DNA of 64,000 nt, taken from positions 62,001-126,000 of the forward strand of contig NZ_JPMY01000002.1 of the NCBI RefSeq assembly GCF_000761545.1. The letters run 5' to 3'. This DNA is from Pseudomonas sp. ML96 (GTDB lineage: Bacteria > Pseudomonadota > Gammaproteobacteria > Pseudomonadales > Pseudomonadaceae). Below, one piece after another: positions 30,529 to 42,273 of this stretch. The notes below the pieces were generated by a model, which was not told the origin of the DNA, searched no databases, and worked only from the letters and a program-made list of their open reading frames with translations. Positions within the stretch are counted from its first letter, which is position 1. Each line of letters starts with the position of its first letter. The position numbers and the translations under genes were made by a program.

Positions 30529-31331
30529 GCCTGACCTGCCCAATCTGCCAGGCGCCGCTGAGCCAGGTTGACAACGGCCTGGCCTGCCCGGCCAACCATC
30601 GTTTCGACCGCGCGCGCCAGGGCTACTACAACCTGCTGCCGGTGCAGCACAAGAACAGCCGTGATCCGGGTGACAACCAGGCCATGGTCGAGGCTCGTCG
30701 ACGCTTTCTCGATGGCGGCCACTACGCCCCGCTGGCCCGCCGCCTGGCCGAGCTGGCCGCCGAACGCGGCCCGCGCACCTGGCTGGATATCGGCTGCGGC
30801 GAGGGCTACTACACCGCGCAGCTCGCCGAGCTGCTGCCCGGCGCCGACGGCTATGCCCTGGACATCTCCCGCGAGGCGGTAAAGCGCGCCTGCAAGCGCG
30901 CGCCGCAGCTGAGCTGGCTGGTGGCGAGCATGGCCCGCGTGCCCCTGAGCGATGCCAGCTGCGACCTGCTGGCCAGCGTATTCAGCCCGCTGGACTGGCA
31001 GGAGGCCCTGCGCCTGCTCAAGCCCGGCGGTGGCCTGCTGCGTATGGGCCCGACCCGCGTGCACCTGATGGAACTGCGGCAGAAGCTGTACGACGAGGTG
31101 CGCGACTACGATGACCAGAAGCACCTGGAGCTGATCCCCGAGGGCATGCACCTGGCGCACAGCGAGACCATCAGCTTCCCGCTACTGCTGGCCGATGCCC
31201 AGGCCCGCGCCGACCTGCTGGCCATGACCCCGCACGGCTGGCGCGCCAGTGCCGAACGCCGCGCGGCAGTGATCGCCGAAGACTTCGAAGTTACCGTCGC
31301 CATTCGCTACGATTGGATCGAGAAAATTTAG
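30525..31331 (+). CDS. rlmA: 23S rRNA (guanine-745-N1)-methyltransferase
   Basis: RlmA methylates G745 of 23S rRNA in helix 35. The 268-residue protein has an N-terminal zinc finger (CPICQAPLS, then [19 protein letters not shown]-x2-C and C-x3-H ligands), a Rossmann SAM-binding motif [14 protein letters not shown] (about residues 86-99) and the [15 protein letters not shown] segment. It is translationally coupled to dapE by ATGA. Confidence 0.92.
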   Translation: MSLTCPICQAPLSQVDNGLACPANHRFDRARQGYYNLLPVQHKNSRDPGDNQAMVEARRRFLDGGHYAPLARRLAELAAERGPRTWLDIGCGEGYYTAQLAELLPGADGYALDISREAVKRACKRAPQLSWLVASMARVPLSDASCDLLASVFSPLDWQEALRLLKPGGGLLRMGPTRVHLMELRQKLYDEVRDYDDQKHLELIPEGMHLAHSETISFPLLLADAQARADLLAMTPHGWRASAERRAAVIAEDFEVTVAIRYDWIEKI

Positions 31332-31341
31332 GGACACACCC

Positions 31342-31713
31342 ATGCGCCAACCCGATATCGAGATCTACCTGAAGGACGCCGACCAGCAGAGCATCGCCGC
31401 CTGGCTGAACGAGGCCATCGGCCCGTGCAGCGAGTGGCAGCAGAGCGGCCAGATCTTCAAGTGCCAGGCAGGCAGCATTCCGGTGGTGTTCCTGCCCAAG
31501 GCCGTGGGCAAGTGGCACAGCCTGATGCTGGAAAGCGACGCCACGCCGTGGGAAGACGACGTCAGCTGCGCCCATGCCGCCTTCGCCGCGCTCGGCGTGG
31601 AGATCCGCTGCTCCACCGGCGGCTGGAGCGAAGAAGAAGGCGAAGAAGACGCCGACCGCTGGATCAAGGTCAACGCCGAGGGCGCGCAGGAATTCATCTG
31701 GCGCACCGACTGA
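31342..31713 (+). CDS. Conserved hypothetical protein, 123 aa
   Basis: I do not recognise a named family. The protein is small, acidic (EEEGEEDADRW near residue 98) and without signal or membrane segments. It contains two separated cysteines in the N-terminal half (GPCSEW, IFKCQAG) and tryptophans in a WSEEEGEEDADRWIK stretch. It starts ten bases after rlmA with an aggga ribosome site and is the last gene of the dapE-rlmA transcript, followed by a perfect terminator. It corresponds by position to PA1160 in PAO1, as I recall. Confidence 0.85.
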   Translation: MRQPDIEIYLKDADQQSIAAWLNEAIGPCSEWQQSGQIFKCQAGSIPVVFLPKAVGKWHSLMLESDATPWEDDVSCAHAAFAALGVEIRCSTGGWSEEEGEEDADRWIKVNAEGAQEFIWRTD

Positions 31714-31736
31714 TCGGCTGCCAGCTGCAGATAAAC

Positions 31737-31765
31737 AAAAGGCCCGTCACTGACGGGCCTTTTGT
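31737..31765. terminator. Bidirectional terminator
   Basis: A perfect 13-base inverted repeat (31737-31749 with 31751-31763, one-base centre; the ideal hairpin opens the central pairs) with A4 and T4 flanks lies between the convergent small gene and the cold-shock gene and can end both transcripts. Confidence 0.92.
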
Positions 31766-31781
31766 TGTGTAGCGAAGGTTC

Positions 31782-31991
31782 TCAGACCTTGGATACGTCT
31801 TCCGCTTGCAGGCCCTTCTGGCCCTGGATCACGGAGAACTCCACCTGCTGGCCTTCAACCAGAGTGCGGTGACCCTCGCCACGGATGGCGCGGTAGTGGA
31901 CGAACACGTCCGGGCCGCTTTCGCGTTGAATGAAGCCATACCCCTTGGAATCATTGAACCACTTGACGGTTCCGACCTCACGATCAGCCAT
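31782..31991 (-). CDS. Cold-shock domain protein (CspA family)
   Basis: A 69-residue single cold-shock domain protein that binds RNA and single-stranded DNA. RNP1 (KGYGFIQ) and RNP2 (DVFVHYRAI) are intact, with [13 protein letters not shown] at the N-terminus. The ATG at 31991 with an upstream gaggga stretch gives the family length; the frame runs 16 codons further into the leader. It has a leader of about 125 bases, typical of temperature- or growth-controlled csp mRNAs. It is probably the PAO1 PA1159 orthologue. Confidence 0.95.
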   Translation of the reverse strand: MADREVGTVKWFNDSKGYGFIQRESGPDVFVHYRAIRGEGHRTLVEGQQVEFSVIQGQKGLQAEDVSKV

Positions 31992-32122
31992 TACCACTTC
32001 CCTCGATTCTCGGTTTTGTTGTTGGGTAGATCGGCGCAAACGTTCTTCTTCTTCTTTCCGACCCCGGCCAAAACGAGCGTGGAGCGGTGTTCCGAATGGC
32101 GTCTAAATGCGACCGCCTGGCG

Positions 32123-32150
32123 AGTATAAAACAAGCGTTCGTCTTGCCAA
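32123..32150 (-). promoter_or_regulatory. Sigma-70 promoter of the cold-shock gene
   Basis: On the minus strand, TTGGCA (-35, plus 32145-32150), 16-base spacer, TATACT (-10, plus 32123-32128). Transcription should start near 32116, leaving about 125 bases of purine-rich leader before the ATG at 31991. Confidence 0.75.
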
Positions 32151-32167
32151 GGGATTTTTTCGGCCGA

Positions 32168-32198
32168 GCTGCAGGCCGCATGGTGCATGGCCTGCAGC
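32168..32198. terminator. Hairpin at the end of the DUF4340 gene
   Basis: Perfect ten-base stem gctgcaggcc (32168-32177) with ggcctgcagc (32189-32198) directly behind the stop codon of the minus-strand DUF4340 gene. The T-run (GGTTTT) is on the plus-strand side, so on the minus strand it lacks a U-tail and may act as an RNA-stabilising 3' end or weak terminator. Confidence 0.45.
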
Positions 32199-32207
32199 GG
32201 TTTTAGC

Positions 32208-33182
32208 TCAGTCAGCCGCGAGCAGATCGGTCAGCTTTTTCGCCAGGCTCTGGTACTGGTGTGCCTCCAGGCGATAGGCCCAACCGGCACGCGCCGGCAG
32301 CTCGACCGCGAGCAGATCACTGCTCGAATCGAGTACCAGCCAGTACTGCTCGGCCTTGCCATACAGGCTGCCTTTGAGGTGCCGGCCACCGAAGGTGGTG
32401 AGGTCGAACTGCAGCGCCGGGGTGCCGGTGAAACTCACCTGCGCCAGAGGCGCGGCATCACTGAAACGCAGGTCAGCGAAGAACAGCCCGGCACCATTGG
32501 CCGCACCGTCGAACGCCAGCCGCTTGCCCTTGGGCAGATCGCGCACCTGCAGGTTGATGTCCTCGATCTTGTCGCGGAACAACTTCAGTTGCTCGCCACC
32601 GGCATGGCGCATTTCCAGTGTCTGGATTTCGGCGAAGGGCACGGCGGTAACGCGGCGATCCAGCCAGGCCAGCTCGGTGGGCGGCAGCTCGATACGCTGG
32701 TTGACCAGCCAGCTCTGCGCCTCGTCGGCGCGGCGCACCAGTTGCCCATCCTGCTGACCGGGCTTGCCGATCAGCAGTTGCAACGGCTGATCGGCCTGCT
32801 CCAGCTTGATGCGAATGCCCTGCTGCTCGGCGTCGCCCTTGTCGGCCAGACCGAGGCGCCCGTACAGCTCGGGATTGGCGGTGCGTGGCTCGACCTTGCG
32901 CGCCTCGATCAAGGCATTGAGCAGCTGGTTGGCTGCGCTCTGATCGGCCGGATAGCCGGCCTTGGCCGGCAGCACCCAGCCCTGCTCACCGCGCTCGATA
33001 CGCACCAGCGGCTGGCCGACACGCTGCACTTCGATGGCCTTGACCTGCGGCGCCTGCAGCCCCGGCAGCCACAGCTCTGCCTGCGGCGGCGCCTTGGGAA
33101 GGCTCACCTGGCTGGTGAAGTACCAGCCGGCCACCAGGGCCAGCGCCAGCACCGCCAGGACGGATAGAAACCTGCGATTCAT
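32208..33182 (-). CDS. DUF4340 membrane-anchored protein
   Basis: A 324-residue protein with an N-terminal membrane anchor (MNRRFLSVLAVLALALVAGW) and a long extracytoplasmic part, carrying repeated DUF4340-type beta-rich segments (GYPADQSAANQLLNALIEARKVEP, WLVNQRIELPPTELAWLDR regions). The ATG at 33182 has an aggag-like site; the frame extends upstream without conservation. It is the last gene of a four-gene ABC module. DUF4340 proteins commonly accompany GldG-like genes; their function is not known. Confidence 0.88.
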   Translation of the reverse strand: MNRRFLSVLAVLALALVAGWYFTSQVSLPKAPPQAELWLPGLQAPQVKAIEVQRVGQPLVRIERGEQGWVLPAKAGYPADQSAANQLLNALIEARKVEPRTANPELYGRLGLADKGDAEQQGIRIKLEQADQPLQLLIGKPGQQDGQLVRRADEAQSWLVNQRIELPPTELAWLDRRVTAVPFAEIQTLEMRHAGGEQLKLFRDKIEDINLQVRDLPKGKRLAFDGAANGAGLFFADLRFSDAAPLAQVSFTGTPALQFDLTTFGGRHLKGSLYGKAEQYWLVLDSSSDLLAVELPARAGWAYRLEAHQYQSLAKKLTDLLAAD

Positions 33183-33256
33183 AACCTTGCTCTCCTGCTC
33201 AGGAGTTGGGGATAGGCAAGAAAAAGGGGGAAGGGTTTCGCCCTTCCCCCTCCGGG

Positions 33257-35089
33257 TCACGCGGCCTTGCGCCGACGCCACAACCACAGGGCGAGCACGC
33301 CGAGGGTCAGCAACAGCGGCACGGCGAGGATGTTGGCCAGCTTGAGGGTGCGGCCCAGGTCCTCGATCTGCGCGTTGAGCTGGAAGCGCACCTCACGCAG
33401 TTCCTTGCGGATGCGCAGCTTCTCGGCGATGAACTGCTGCACCGCGGCCTGCTGCTCGGGTGTCAGTTCCAGGGCCTTGCTCGGGTCCTGCTGTTGCAGC
33501 GAGGCGAGCTTCTGGTCGGTCTCGGCCAGGCGCTTCTGCAGGTCTTCTTCCTTGACTCGGAACTGCGCCTCGGCCTCGCGCTGCAGCGCCTCGACCACCT
33601 CGAACGGGCGGCTGAAGCGACCACGCGAACGCACGCTGATCAGCGCATCGCTGCCGGACAGATTGTCCAGCGCGTTGATGGCGAAACCGGCGTTGTCGGC
33701 GAACGGCTGCGGCACGCGCTGGCCGAAGAAGTCCTGCACCTGCACCCACATGCGGTCGGTGAGCAGGTCGGTGTCGGCCACGGCGATCACGTTGATGTTG
33801 TCGGCAGACTTCAGACCGTCCTTCTGCCCCTCGATACCCTCGGGGAAGGCGGACTGCGCCGGACCGCTGATGCGCGCGGCAATGGCGTAGCGCTCGCCGG
33901 TCGGCTCCAGGTCGCGGATCAGCTCCTCCGGGTTGGCCAGGGTGGCGAAGCGCGCGGCGTCGAACGGCATGGCGTACTCGGAGCTCTGCAGCAGCGGTAC
34001 GAACTGGGTCTTGGCGCCCTCGATCGGCTCGAGAATACCGGCGGTGGCGATATTGATGCTCTCCAGGCCCGAGGTGGCCACGTCATCCTGGTTCATCGCC
34101 CGCTGCGGCAGCGCCAGCCAGGCGGCGTGGCGCGCGGCGCGCTGGCCCTGGCCCATGCTCACCGACAGCGCGTAGGAGCCGTCGCCGAGCACCTTGTCCG
34201 GCACCATGCGCAAGCCCCAGGCCTTGAACAGCGGCTCCAGGTCGGAGGCCTTGCCCTGGTCGTCACCCGGCATCATCGGCGGTGCATTATCGGCCTCGCT
34301 GAGCGGGTCGACGAACACCAGCAGCTTGCCGCCGCGCAGGACGAACTGGTCGATGGCGTACAGGGTCGGTTGCGGCAGGCTCTTCGGATGGACCAGCAGC
34401 AGTACCGAGACCTCGTCCGGAATCTTGTCGATGCCGGCCTTGAGGCTGTCGATCTTGAACAGCTGGCGCACCTCTTCCATGACCATCCAGGGCGCCATCG
34501 GCTGACGCGCCATCATGTCGAAGCCGCCGTTGAGCTGCAGCCCGGAGAGCAGGCCGATCACCGGCCGCTCCGGCTTAGCCAGGCCCTGCACCAGCTGGCT
34601 CAGCTGGTATTCGAGGAACTCTTCCTGATCCAGCGGGAAGAACGGGATGACCTGTTTGTCGTCCACCGCGTTGGTGCCGGCCAGGCCGAAGTAGATCTGC
34701 TCGCCGGTCTGGTTCGCCGGTACGGCCTGCAGGCCGAAGCCGGCGGCCTTGTCCTCGTCCTCGGAGAAGGGCTCGGGGTCGACGACGTGCAGCTTGATCT
34801 TGCCGTTCGCCTCGCGCTCGTAGGCCTTGAGCATCTCCTCCACACGCACCGCGTAATTACGCAGCACCGGCAGGTCGCGGGCGGCCTTGTCGGAGTAGAA
34901 GAAGTACAGGTTGATCGGCTCGTCCAGCTCGCCAAGGATGCGTTCGGTGCCCTCGGAGATGGTGTAGAGCTTCTGCTCGGTCAGGTCCAGGCGGGCACCG
35001 CCCAGGCCTATGGCCGAAAGCATGTTGAAGGCCAGGAAGGCCACGGCGATCAGCAGCAGGCCGACGCCGGAATACATCAGTTTCTTCAT
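33257..35089 (-). CDS. GldG-like ABC-associated membrane protein
   Basis: A 610-residue protein with one membrane helix at each end (about 8-28 and 585-605) and a large extracytoplasmic region of the GldG/IFT52-like type (KLYTISEGTERILGELDEPINLYFFYS at the start). A coiled-coil precedes the last helix (about 505-570, rich in Glu, Gln and Arg: EEDLQKRLAETDQKLASLQQQ region). The gene follows the permease by two bases. In Bacteroidetes GldG works in gliding motility; pseudomonads do not glide this way, so the role here is open. Confidence 0.88.
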   Translation of the reverse strand: MKKLMYSGVGLLLIAVAFLAFNMLSAIGLGGARLDLTEQKLYTISEGTERILGELDEPINLYFFYSDKAARDLPVLRNYAVRVEEMLKAYEREANGKIKLHVVDPEPFSEDEDKAAGFGLQAVPANQTGEQIYFGLAGTNAVDDKQVIPFFPLDQEEFLEYQLSQLVQGLAKPERPVIGLLSGLQLNGGFDMMARQPMAPWMVMEEVRQLFKIDSLKAGIDKIPDEVSVLLLVHPKSLPQPTLYAIDQFVLRGGKLLVFVDPLSEADNAPPMMPGDDQGKASDLEPLFKAWGLRMVPDKVLGDGSYALSVSMGQGQRAARHAAWLALPQRAMNQDDVATSGLESINIATAGILEPIEGAKTQFVPLLQSSEYAMPFDAARFATLANPEELIRDLEPTGERYAIAARISGPAQSAFPEGIEGQKDGLKSADNINVIAVADTDLLTDRMWVQVQDFFGQRVPQPFADNAGFAINALDNLSGSDALISVRSRGRFSRPFEVVEALQREAEAQFRVKEEDLQKRLAETDQKLASLQQQDPSKALELTPEQQAAVQQFIAEKLRIRKELREVRFQLNAQIEDLGRTLKLANILAVPLLLTLGVLALWLWRRRKAA

Positions 35090-35091
35090 GG

Positions 35092-35823
35092 TCAGTCAGC
35101 CTTCTTCAGATCGACCACGACGGCGGTGGCGGCAAGCCAGGCAGCCATCAGGGAGACGAAATAGAGCAGGTCACGCAGGTCGATCACGCCCTTGCTGATC
35201 GCGTCGAAGCGGGTCAGGAAGCTCAGCGAGGCGACCGCGTCGAGCAGCCACTGCGGCGCCCATTCGAGGGCGTCGAGCACCATCGGGAAGCCGCTGACGA
35301 TGAACAGGAAGCAGGCGCTGACGGCGAGGATGAAGGCGATCACCTGGTTCTTCGCTAGGGCCGACATGCACGAGCCGATAGCGAGGTACGAGCCCGCCAG
35401 CAGCCAGCTGCCGAAGTAGCCGGTGAAGATCGCGCCGTTGTCCGGCTCGCCCAGGTAGTTGACCGTGATGATCATCGGGAAGGTCAGCAGCAGGGCGATG
35501 CCGGCGAACACCCAGGCGGCGAGGAACTTGCCCAGCACTGCTTCGGCGCGGGTGATCGGCAGGGTCATCAGCAGCTCGATGGAGCCGGACTTGCGCTCCT
35601 CGGCCCACAGGCGCATGGCGATGGCCGGCACCAGGAACAGGTACAGCCAGGGGTGGAAGTTGAAGAACGGCGACAGGTCAGCCTGGCCGCTCTCGTAGAA
35701 GCCGCCGAGGTAGAAGGTGAAGACCCCGGATAGCACCAGGAAGATCAGGATGAACACATAGGCGAGCGGCGTGGCGAAATAGCTGGCCAGCTCGCGCTTG
35801 AAGATCACGGGCAACTGCTTCAT
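35092..35823 (-). CDS. ABC-2 type permease (GldF-like)
   Basis: A 243-residue inner-membrane protein with six predicted helices and the ABC-2 pattern (LASYFATPLAYVFILIFLVLSG at the start; LWAEERKSGSIELLMTLPI coupling segment near residue 73). It resembles GldF. The start overlaps the ATPase stop by four bases and its end lies two bases before the GldG-like gene, so the three are made together and probably form one complex. Confidence 0.9.
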   Translation of the reverse strand: MKQLPVIFKRELASYFATPLAYVFILIFLVLSGVFTFYLGGFYESGQADLSPFFNFHPWLYLFLVPAIAMRLWAEERKSGSIELLMTLPITRAEAVLGKFLAAWVFAGIALLLTFPMIITVNYLGEPDNGAIFTGYFGSWLLAGSYLAIGSCMSALAKNQVIAFILAVSACFLFIVSGFPMVLDALEWAPQWLLDAVASLSFLTRFDAISKGVIDLRDLLYFVSLMAAWLAATAVVVDLKKAD

Positions 35824-36740
35824 GCCGCCTCTCCCCGGGTCAGGCTGCGAAACACTTCATCGAGCCGGCCGCGTTCCACGTCCAGCTCGGTCACTTGCCA
35901 GCCACGCTGGCGGATCAGCTCATTCACCTGCGGGAAGATCACCTGGCCAGACGCGGCCACCAGGGTCAGGCTGCCCTCGGCGTTGTCTTCCACGGCGATC
36001 ACGCCTGGCAGCGCGGCCAGGGCCTCGCGATCCACTTCTCCGGCGGCGACCAGGGTCACCGCCTGGTGGTAGCGCGAGCGGCTCTCCAGCTCCAGCGGCG
36101 TGCCATCGGCCACCACCTTGCCGGCGGCGATCACCACGGCGCGGGTGCACACCGCCGACACCTCTTCGAGGATGTGGGTGGAGATGATCACGATCTTGTC
36201 CTTGGCCAGGCTCTGGATCAGCTGGCGCACCTGGTGCTTCTGGTTCGGGTCGAGGCCATCGGTGGGCTCGTCGAGGATCAGCACCTTGGGATCATGCAGG
36301 ATCGCCTGGGCCAAGCCGACGCGGCGCTTGAAGCCCTTGGACAGGGTCTCGATGCTCTGCTCCAGCACATGCTGCAGCTCCACCTGCTCGACCGCGCGCA
36401 GCACCCGCTGCTTCTTCTCGGCGCCACGGAAACCGCGGACCTCGGCGATGAATTCGAGGAAGCCACGCACCGTCATGTCGCCATAGCAGGGCGCGCCTTC
36501 CGGCAGGTAGCCGATCTGCTGCTGGGCCTTGAGGGTGTCTCGCTGGATGTCGAAACCGAGAATGCTGGCGGAACCGGAAGTCGGCGCCAGGAAGCCGGTG
36601 AGCATCTTCATGGTGGTGGATTTACCGGCCCCGTTAGGGCCGAGAAAGCCCAGCACTTCCCCCTGCTGGACCTGAAAACTGAGACCATCGACGGCCGTGT
36701 GATGGGCAAAACGCTTCGTTAGATTTTTTATTTCGATCAT
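35820..36740 (-). CDS. ABC transporter ATP-binding protein (GldA-like)
   Basis: A 306-residue ATPase with Walker A GPNGAGKSTT (about residues 37-46), Q-loop (QQIGYLPEGAPCYGDMT), signature LSKGFKRRVGLAQAILHDP, Walker B KVLILDEPTDGLDP and the H-switch ISTHILEEV. The C-terminal 90 residues form the small domain found in GldA/CcmA-like exporters. Start is the ATG at 36740 (MIEIKNLTKRF); the frame extends 30 codons upstream across the promoter. First gene of the four-gene module. Confidence 0.93.
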   Translation of the reverse strand: MIEIKNLTKRFAHHTAVDGLSFQVQQGEVLGFLGPNGAGKSTTMKMLTGFLAPTSGSASILGFDIQRDTLKAQQQIGYLPEGAPCYGDMTVRGFLEFIAEVRGFRGAEKKQRVLRAVEQVELQHVLEQSIETLSKGFKRRVGLAQAILHDPKVLILDEPTDGLDPNQKHQVRQLIQSLAKDKIVIISTHILEEVSAVCTRAVVIAAGKVVADGTPLELESRSRYHQAVTLVAAGEVDREALAALPGVIAVEDNAEGSLTLVAASGQVIFPQVNELIRQRGWQVTELDVERGRLDEVFRSLTRGEAA

Positions 36741-36806
36741 GGCTCTCGTCCCAACGGGATAGACCCCGGGCCATGCTGACCACGGGGGCCCTGCAAACGC
36801 CGGCGG

Positions 36807-36835
36807 ACTATAAAAGTCGACCTGCGGCAAGGCAA
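36807..36835 (-). promoter_or_regulatory. Sigma-70 promoter of the Gld-like ABC operon
   Basis: On the minus strand TTGCCT (-35, plus 36830-36835), 17-base spacer, TATAGT (-10, plus 36807-36812), about 65 bases ahead of the ATPase start. The best-formed promoter in the window. Confidence 0.75.
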
Positions 36836-36944
36836 GACAAGCGCTTTTAGGAAAAGTTGCAGGCCCCAGGCAAGCATTCGCAAAAATAGCCTGCAGGCCA
36901 GGAAATACGCGGCCATCCGGTGAACACTTGTACCTGCACCGTTT

Positions 36945-36973
36945 TTGCCGCCGAGGGTCGAATACGGCACACT
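36945..36973 (+). promoter_or_regulatory. Putative plsB promoter
   Basis: TTGCCG (36945-36950), 17-base spacer, CACACT (36968-36973), about 40 bases before the plsB ATG. The -10 is weak, the -35 and spacing are good. Confidence 0.5.
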
Positions 36974-37014
36974 AGCCGCCCCGAGCGCACGCTCGTTTTC
37001 ACAGTCGCCCACGT

Positions 37015-39501
37015 ATGACCCGCTCCCCGCTCCACCGCCTTGCCTTTGGTGCCCTGCGTCGCCTGCTGTACCTCTGGGTACGCTCGGAAACCATCAACCA
37101 GTCGTCCTTCAACCTGCGCCTGGATCGCAGCAAGCCGGTGTTCTACGTGCTGCAGCAGCCCTCGGCAGCAGACCTGGCGGTGGTCGACACCGAGTGCAGC
37201 AAGGCCGGCCTGCCGCGCCCGATTCTGCCGGTGGCCCTTGGCGAGCAGATGGAGCCTGCCGGATTCTTCTACCTGACCCGCTCGCCGAGCTGGTTCGGCG
37301 GCCATGACAAGCGCGGCGCACCACCGACCCTGCAACGCCTGCTCGCCAGCCTCGATGGCAGCGCCCTGGACGACGCACAGATCGTCCCGGTCAGCGTGTT
37401 CTGGGGCCAGTCGCCGGATCGCGAGACCAGCCCGTGGAAGCTGCTGTTCGCCGATAGCTGGGCGGTCACCGGGCGCCTGCGCAAGCTGGTCAGCATCCTG
37501 ATTCTCGGCCGTAAGACCCGCGTGCAGTTCTCCGCGCCGATCCACCTGCGCGAGCTGCTCGACCAGGGCAAGGGCCGCGAACGCACCCTGCGCATGGTGC
37601 AGCGCATCCTTCGCGTGCACTTCCGCAACCTGAAGACCACGGTGATCGGCCCGGACGTCTCGCACCGGCGCAACCTGGTGAAAGGCCTGATCCATGGTCC
37701 GCAGGTACGCCAGGCCATCCTCGACGAGGCCGAACGCGAGAAGATCAGCGTGGAGAAGGCCCAGGCCCAGGCGCTGCGCTACGGCAACGAGATCGCCTCG
37801 GACTACACCTACACCGCCATCCGCTTCCTCGAGACAGTGCTCAGCTGGTTCTGGAACAAGCTGTACGAGGGCATCCAGGTCAACCATCTGGAGGCGGTGC
37901 GCGACATCGCCCACGGCCACGAGATCGTCTATGTGCCCTGCCACCGCAGCCACATCGACTACCTGCTGCTGTCCTACCTGCTGTTCCGCAACGGCCTGAC
38001 GCCGCCGCACATCGCCGCCGGCATCAACCTCAACATGCCGGTGGTCGGCAGCCTGCTGCGCCGTGGCGGCGCCTTCTTCATGCGCCGCACCTTCAAGGGC
38101 AACCCGCTGTACACCGCGGTGTTCAACGAATACCTGCACACCCTGTTCAGCAAGGGCTTCCCGGTCGAGTACTTCGTCGAGGGCGGCCGCTCACGTACCG
38201 GCCGCACTCTGCAACCGAAGACCGGCATGCTGGCCATCACCCTGCGCAGCTTCCTGCGCTCGTCGCGCCTGCCGATTGCCTTCGTGCCGGTGTACATCGG
38301 CTACGAACGCGTGCTCGAAGGCCGTACCTACCTCGGCGAGCTGCGCGGCGCGGCGAAGAAGAAGGAGTCGATCTTCGACATCTTCAAGGTCATCGGCGCC
38401 ATCCGTAAGCAGCGCTTCGGCAGCGTCTGGGTCAACTTCGGCGAGCCGATCAAGCTGGCCGAGTTCCTCGACGCCGAGCAGCCGGGCTGGCGCAGCCAGG
38501 ACTACGGCGACCAGTACCGCCCCGAGTGGCTGAACCAGACCACCAACCGCCTTGGCGAACGCGTGGCGCAGCACCTCAACGAAGCCGCGGCGATCAACCC
38601 GGTCAACCTGGTCGGCCTGGCCCTGCTCTCCACCGCCAAACTGGCGCTGGACGAGAAAGCCCTGGCCCGTGTGCTCGACCTGTACCTGGCGCTGCTGCGC
38701 AAGGTGCCCTACTCGTCCCACGCCACCCTGCCGGAAGGCGATGGCCAGGACCTGATCCGCTACGTGCAGAGCATGGACCTGCTGGCCGAACAGAAGGACG
38801 CCCTGGGCAAGATCCTCTATCTGGACGAGCAGAACGCCGTCCTGATGACCTACTACCGCAACAACGTGCTGCACGTGTTCGCCCTGCCCGCCCTGCTGGC
38901 CAGCTTCTTCCTCAGCAGCTCACGCATGAGCCGCGAGCAGATCCTGCGCTACGTCGGCGCGCTCTACCCGTACCTGCAGTCGGAGTTGTTCATTCGCTGG
39001 TCCGTCGACGAGCTGGAAGGTGTGGTCGATCAGTGGCTGGAGGCCTTCGTCGAGCAGGGCCTGCTGCGCCAGGAAGACGACATGTACGTGCGCCCGGCGC
39101 CCAGCTCGCGCCAGTTCGTCCTGCTCACCCTGCTGGCCCGCGCCATCGTGCAGACCCTGCAGCGCTTCTACATGGCCACCGCCCTGCTGCTCAACGCCGG
39201 CCAGTACGCCCTGTCCGCCGAGGAGCTGGAGAACCTCTGCGTGGTCATGGCCCAGCGCCTGTCGATCCTGCACGGCCTCAACGCGCCGGAGTTCTTCGAC
39301 AAGAGCCTGTTCCGCCACTTCATCCAGACCCTGCTCGACCAGGGCGTGCTACGGCAGAACAGCGAAGGCAAGCTCAGCCACCACCCGCAGCTCACCGAAC
39401 TGGTGGAAGGCGTGGCCAAGCGCGTGCTACCGGCAGAGATTCGCCTGTCGATCCGCCAGGTGGCGCTGGAGCGCAACGAGGAAAACCCCGAGCCGGCGTG
39501 A
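37015..39501 (+). CDS. plsB: Glycerol-3-phosphate 1-O-acyltransferase
   Basis: PlsB performs the first acylation of glycerol-3-phosphate at the inner membrane, giving lysophosphatidic acid. The 828-residue protein has the acyltransferase blocks in order: [13 protein letters not shown] (H-x4-D, about residue 307), [21 protein letters not shown] and [14 protein letters not shown]. Length is that of the family. A CdsA-made lipid precursor step is encoded at 9762. It is divergent from the Gld-like ABC operon. Confidence 0.97.
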   Translation: MTRSPLHRLAFGALRRLLYLWVRSETINQSSFNLRLDRSKPVFYVLQQPSAADLAVVDTECSKAGLPRPILPVALGEQMEPAGFFYLTRSPSWFGGHDKRGAPPTLQRLLASLDGSALDDAQIVPVSVFWGQSPDRETSPWKLLFADSWAVTGRLRKLVSILILGRKTRVQFSAPIHLRELLDQGKGRERTLRMVQRILRVHFRNLKTTVIGPDVSHRRNLVKGLIHGPQVRQAILDEAEREKISVEKAQAQALRYGNEIASDYTYTAIRFLETVLSWFWNKLYEGIQVNHLEAVRDIAHGHEIVYVPCHRSHIDYLLLSYLLFRNGLTPPHIAAGINLNMPVVGSLLRRGGAFFMRRTFKGNPLYTAVFNEYLHTLFSKGFPVEYFVEGGRSRTGRTLQPKTGMLAITLRSFLRSSRLPIAFVPVYIGYERVLEGRTYLGELRGAAKKKESIFDIFKVIGAIRKQRFGSVWVNFGEPIKLAEFLDAEQPGWRSQDYGDQYRPEWLNQTTNRLGERVAQHLNEAAAINPVNLVGLALLSTAKLALDEKALARVLDLYLALLRKVPYSSHATLPEGDGQDLIRYVQSMDLLAEQKDALGKILYLDEQNAVLMTYYRNNVLHVFALPALLASFFLSSSRMSREQILRYVGALYPYLQSELFIRWSVDELEGVVDQWLEAFVEQGLLRQEDDMYVRPAPSSRQFVLLTLLARAIVQTLQRFYMATALLLNAGQYALSAEELENLCVVMAQRLSILHGLNAPEFFDKSLFRHFIQTLLDQGVLRQNSEGKLSHHPQLTELVEGVAKRVLPAEIRLSIRQVALERNEENPEPA

Positions 39502-39514
39502 TCGTCACCCAAGA

Positions 39515-39545
39515 AAAAGGGCCGCTGATGCGGCCCTTTTCTTTT
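39515..39545. terminator. Bidirectional terminator between plsB and the P-type ATPase
   Basis: Perfect stem aaaagggccgc (39515-39525) and gcggccctttt (39530-39540), loop TGAT, with T-runs on both strands. It serves the two convergent genes. Confidence 0.92.
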
Positions 39546-39552
39546 GCCTCGG

Positions 39553-42273
<2,721 letters not shown>

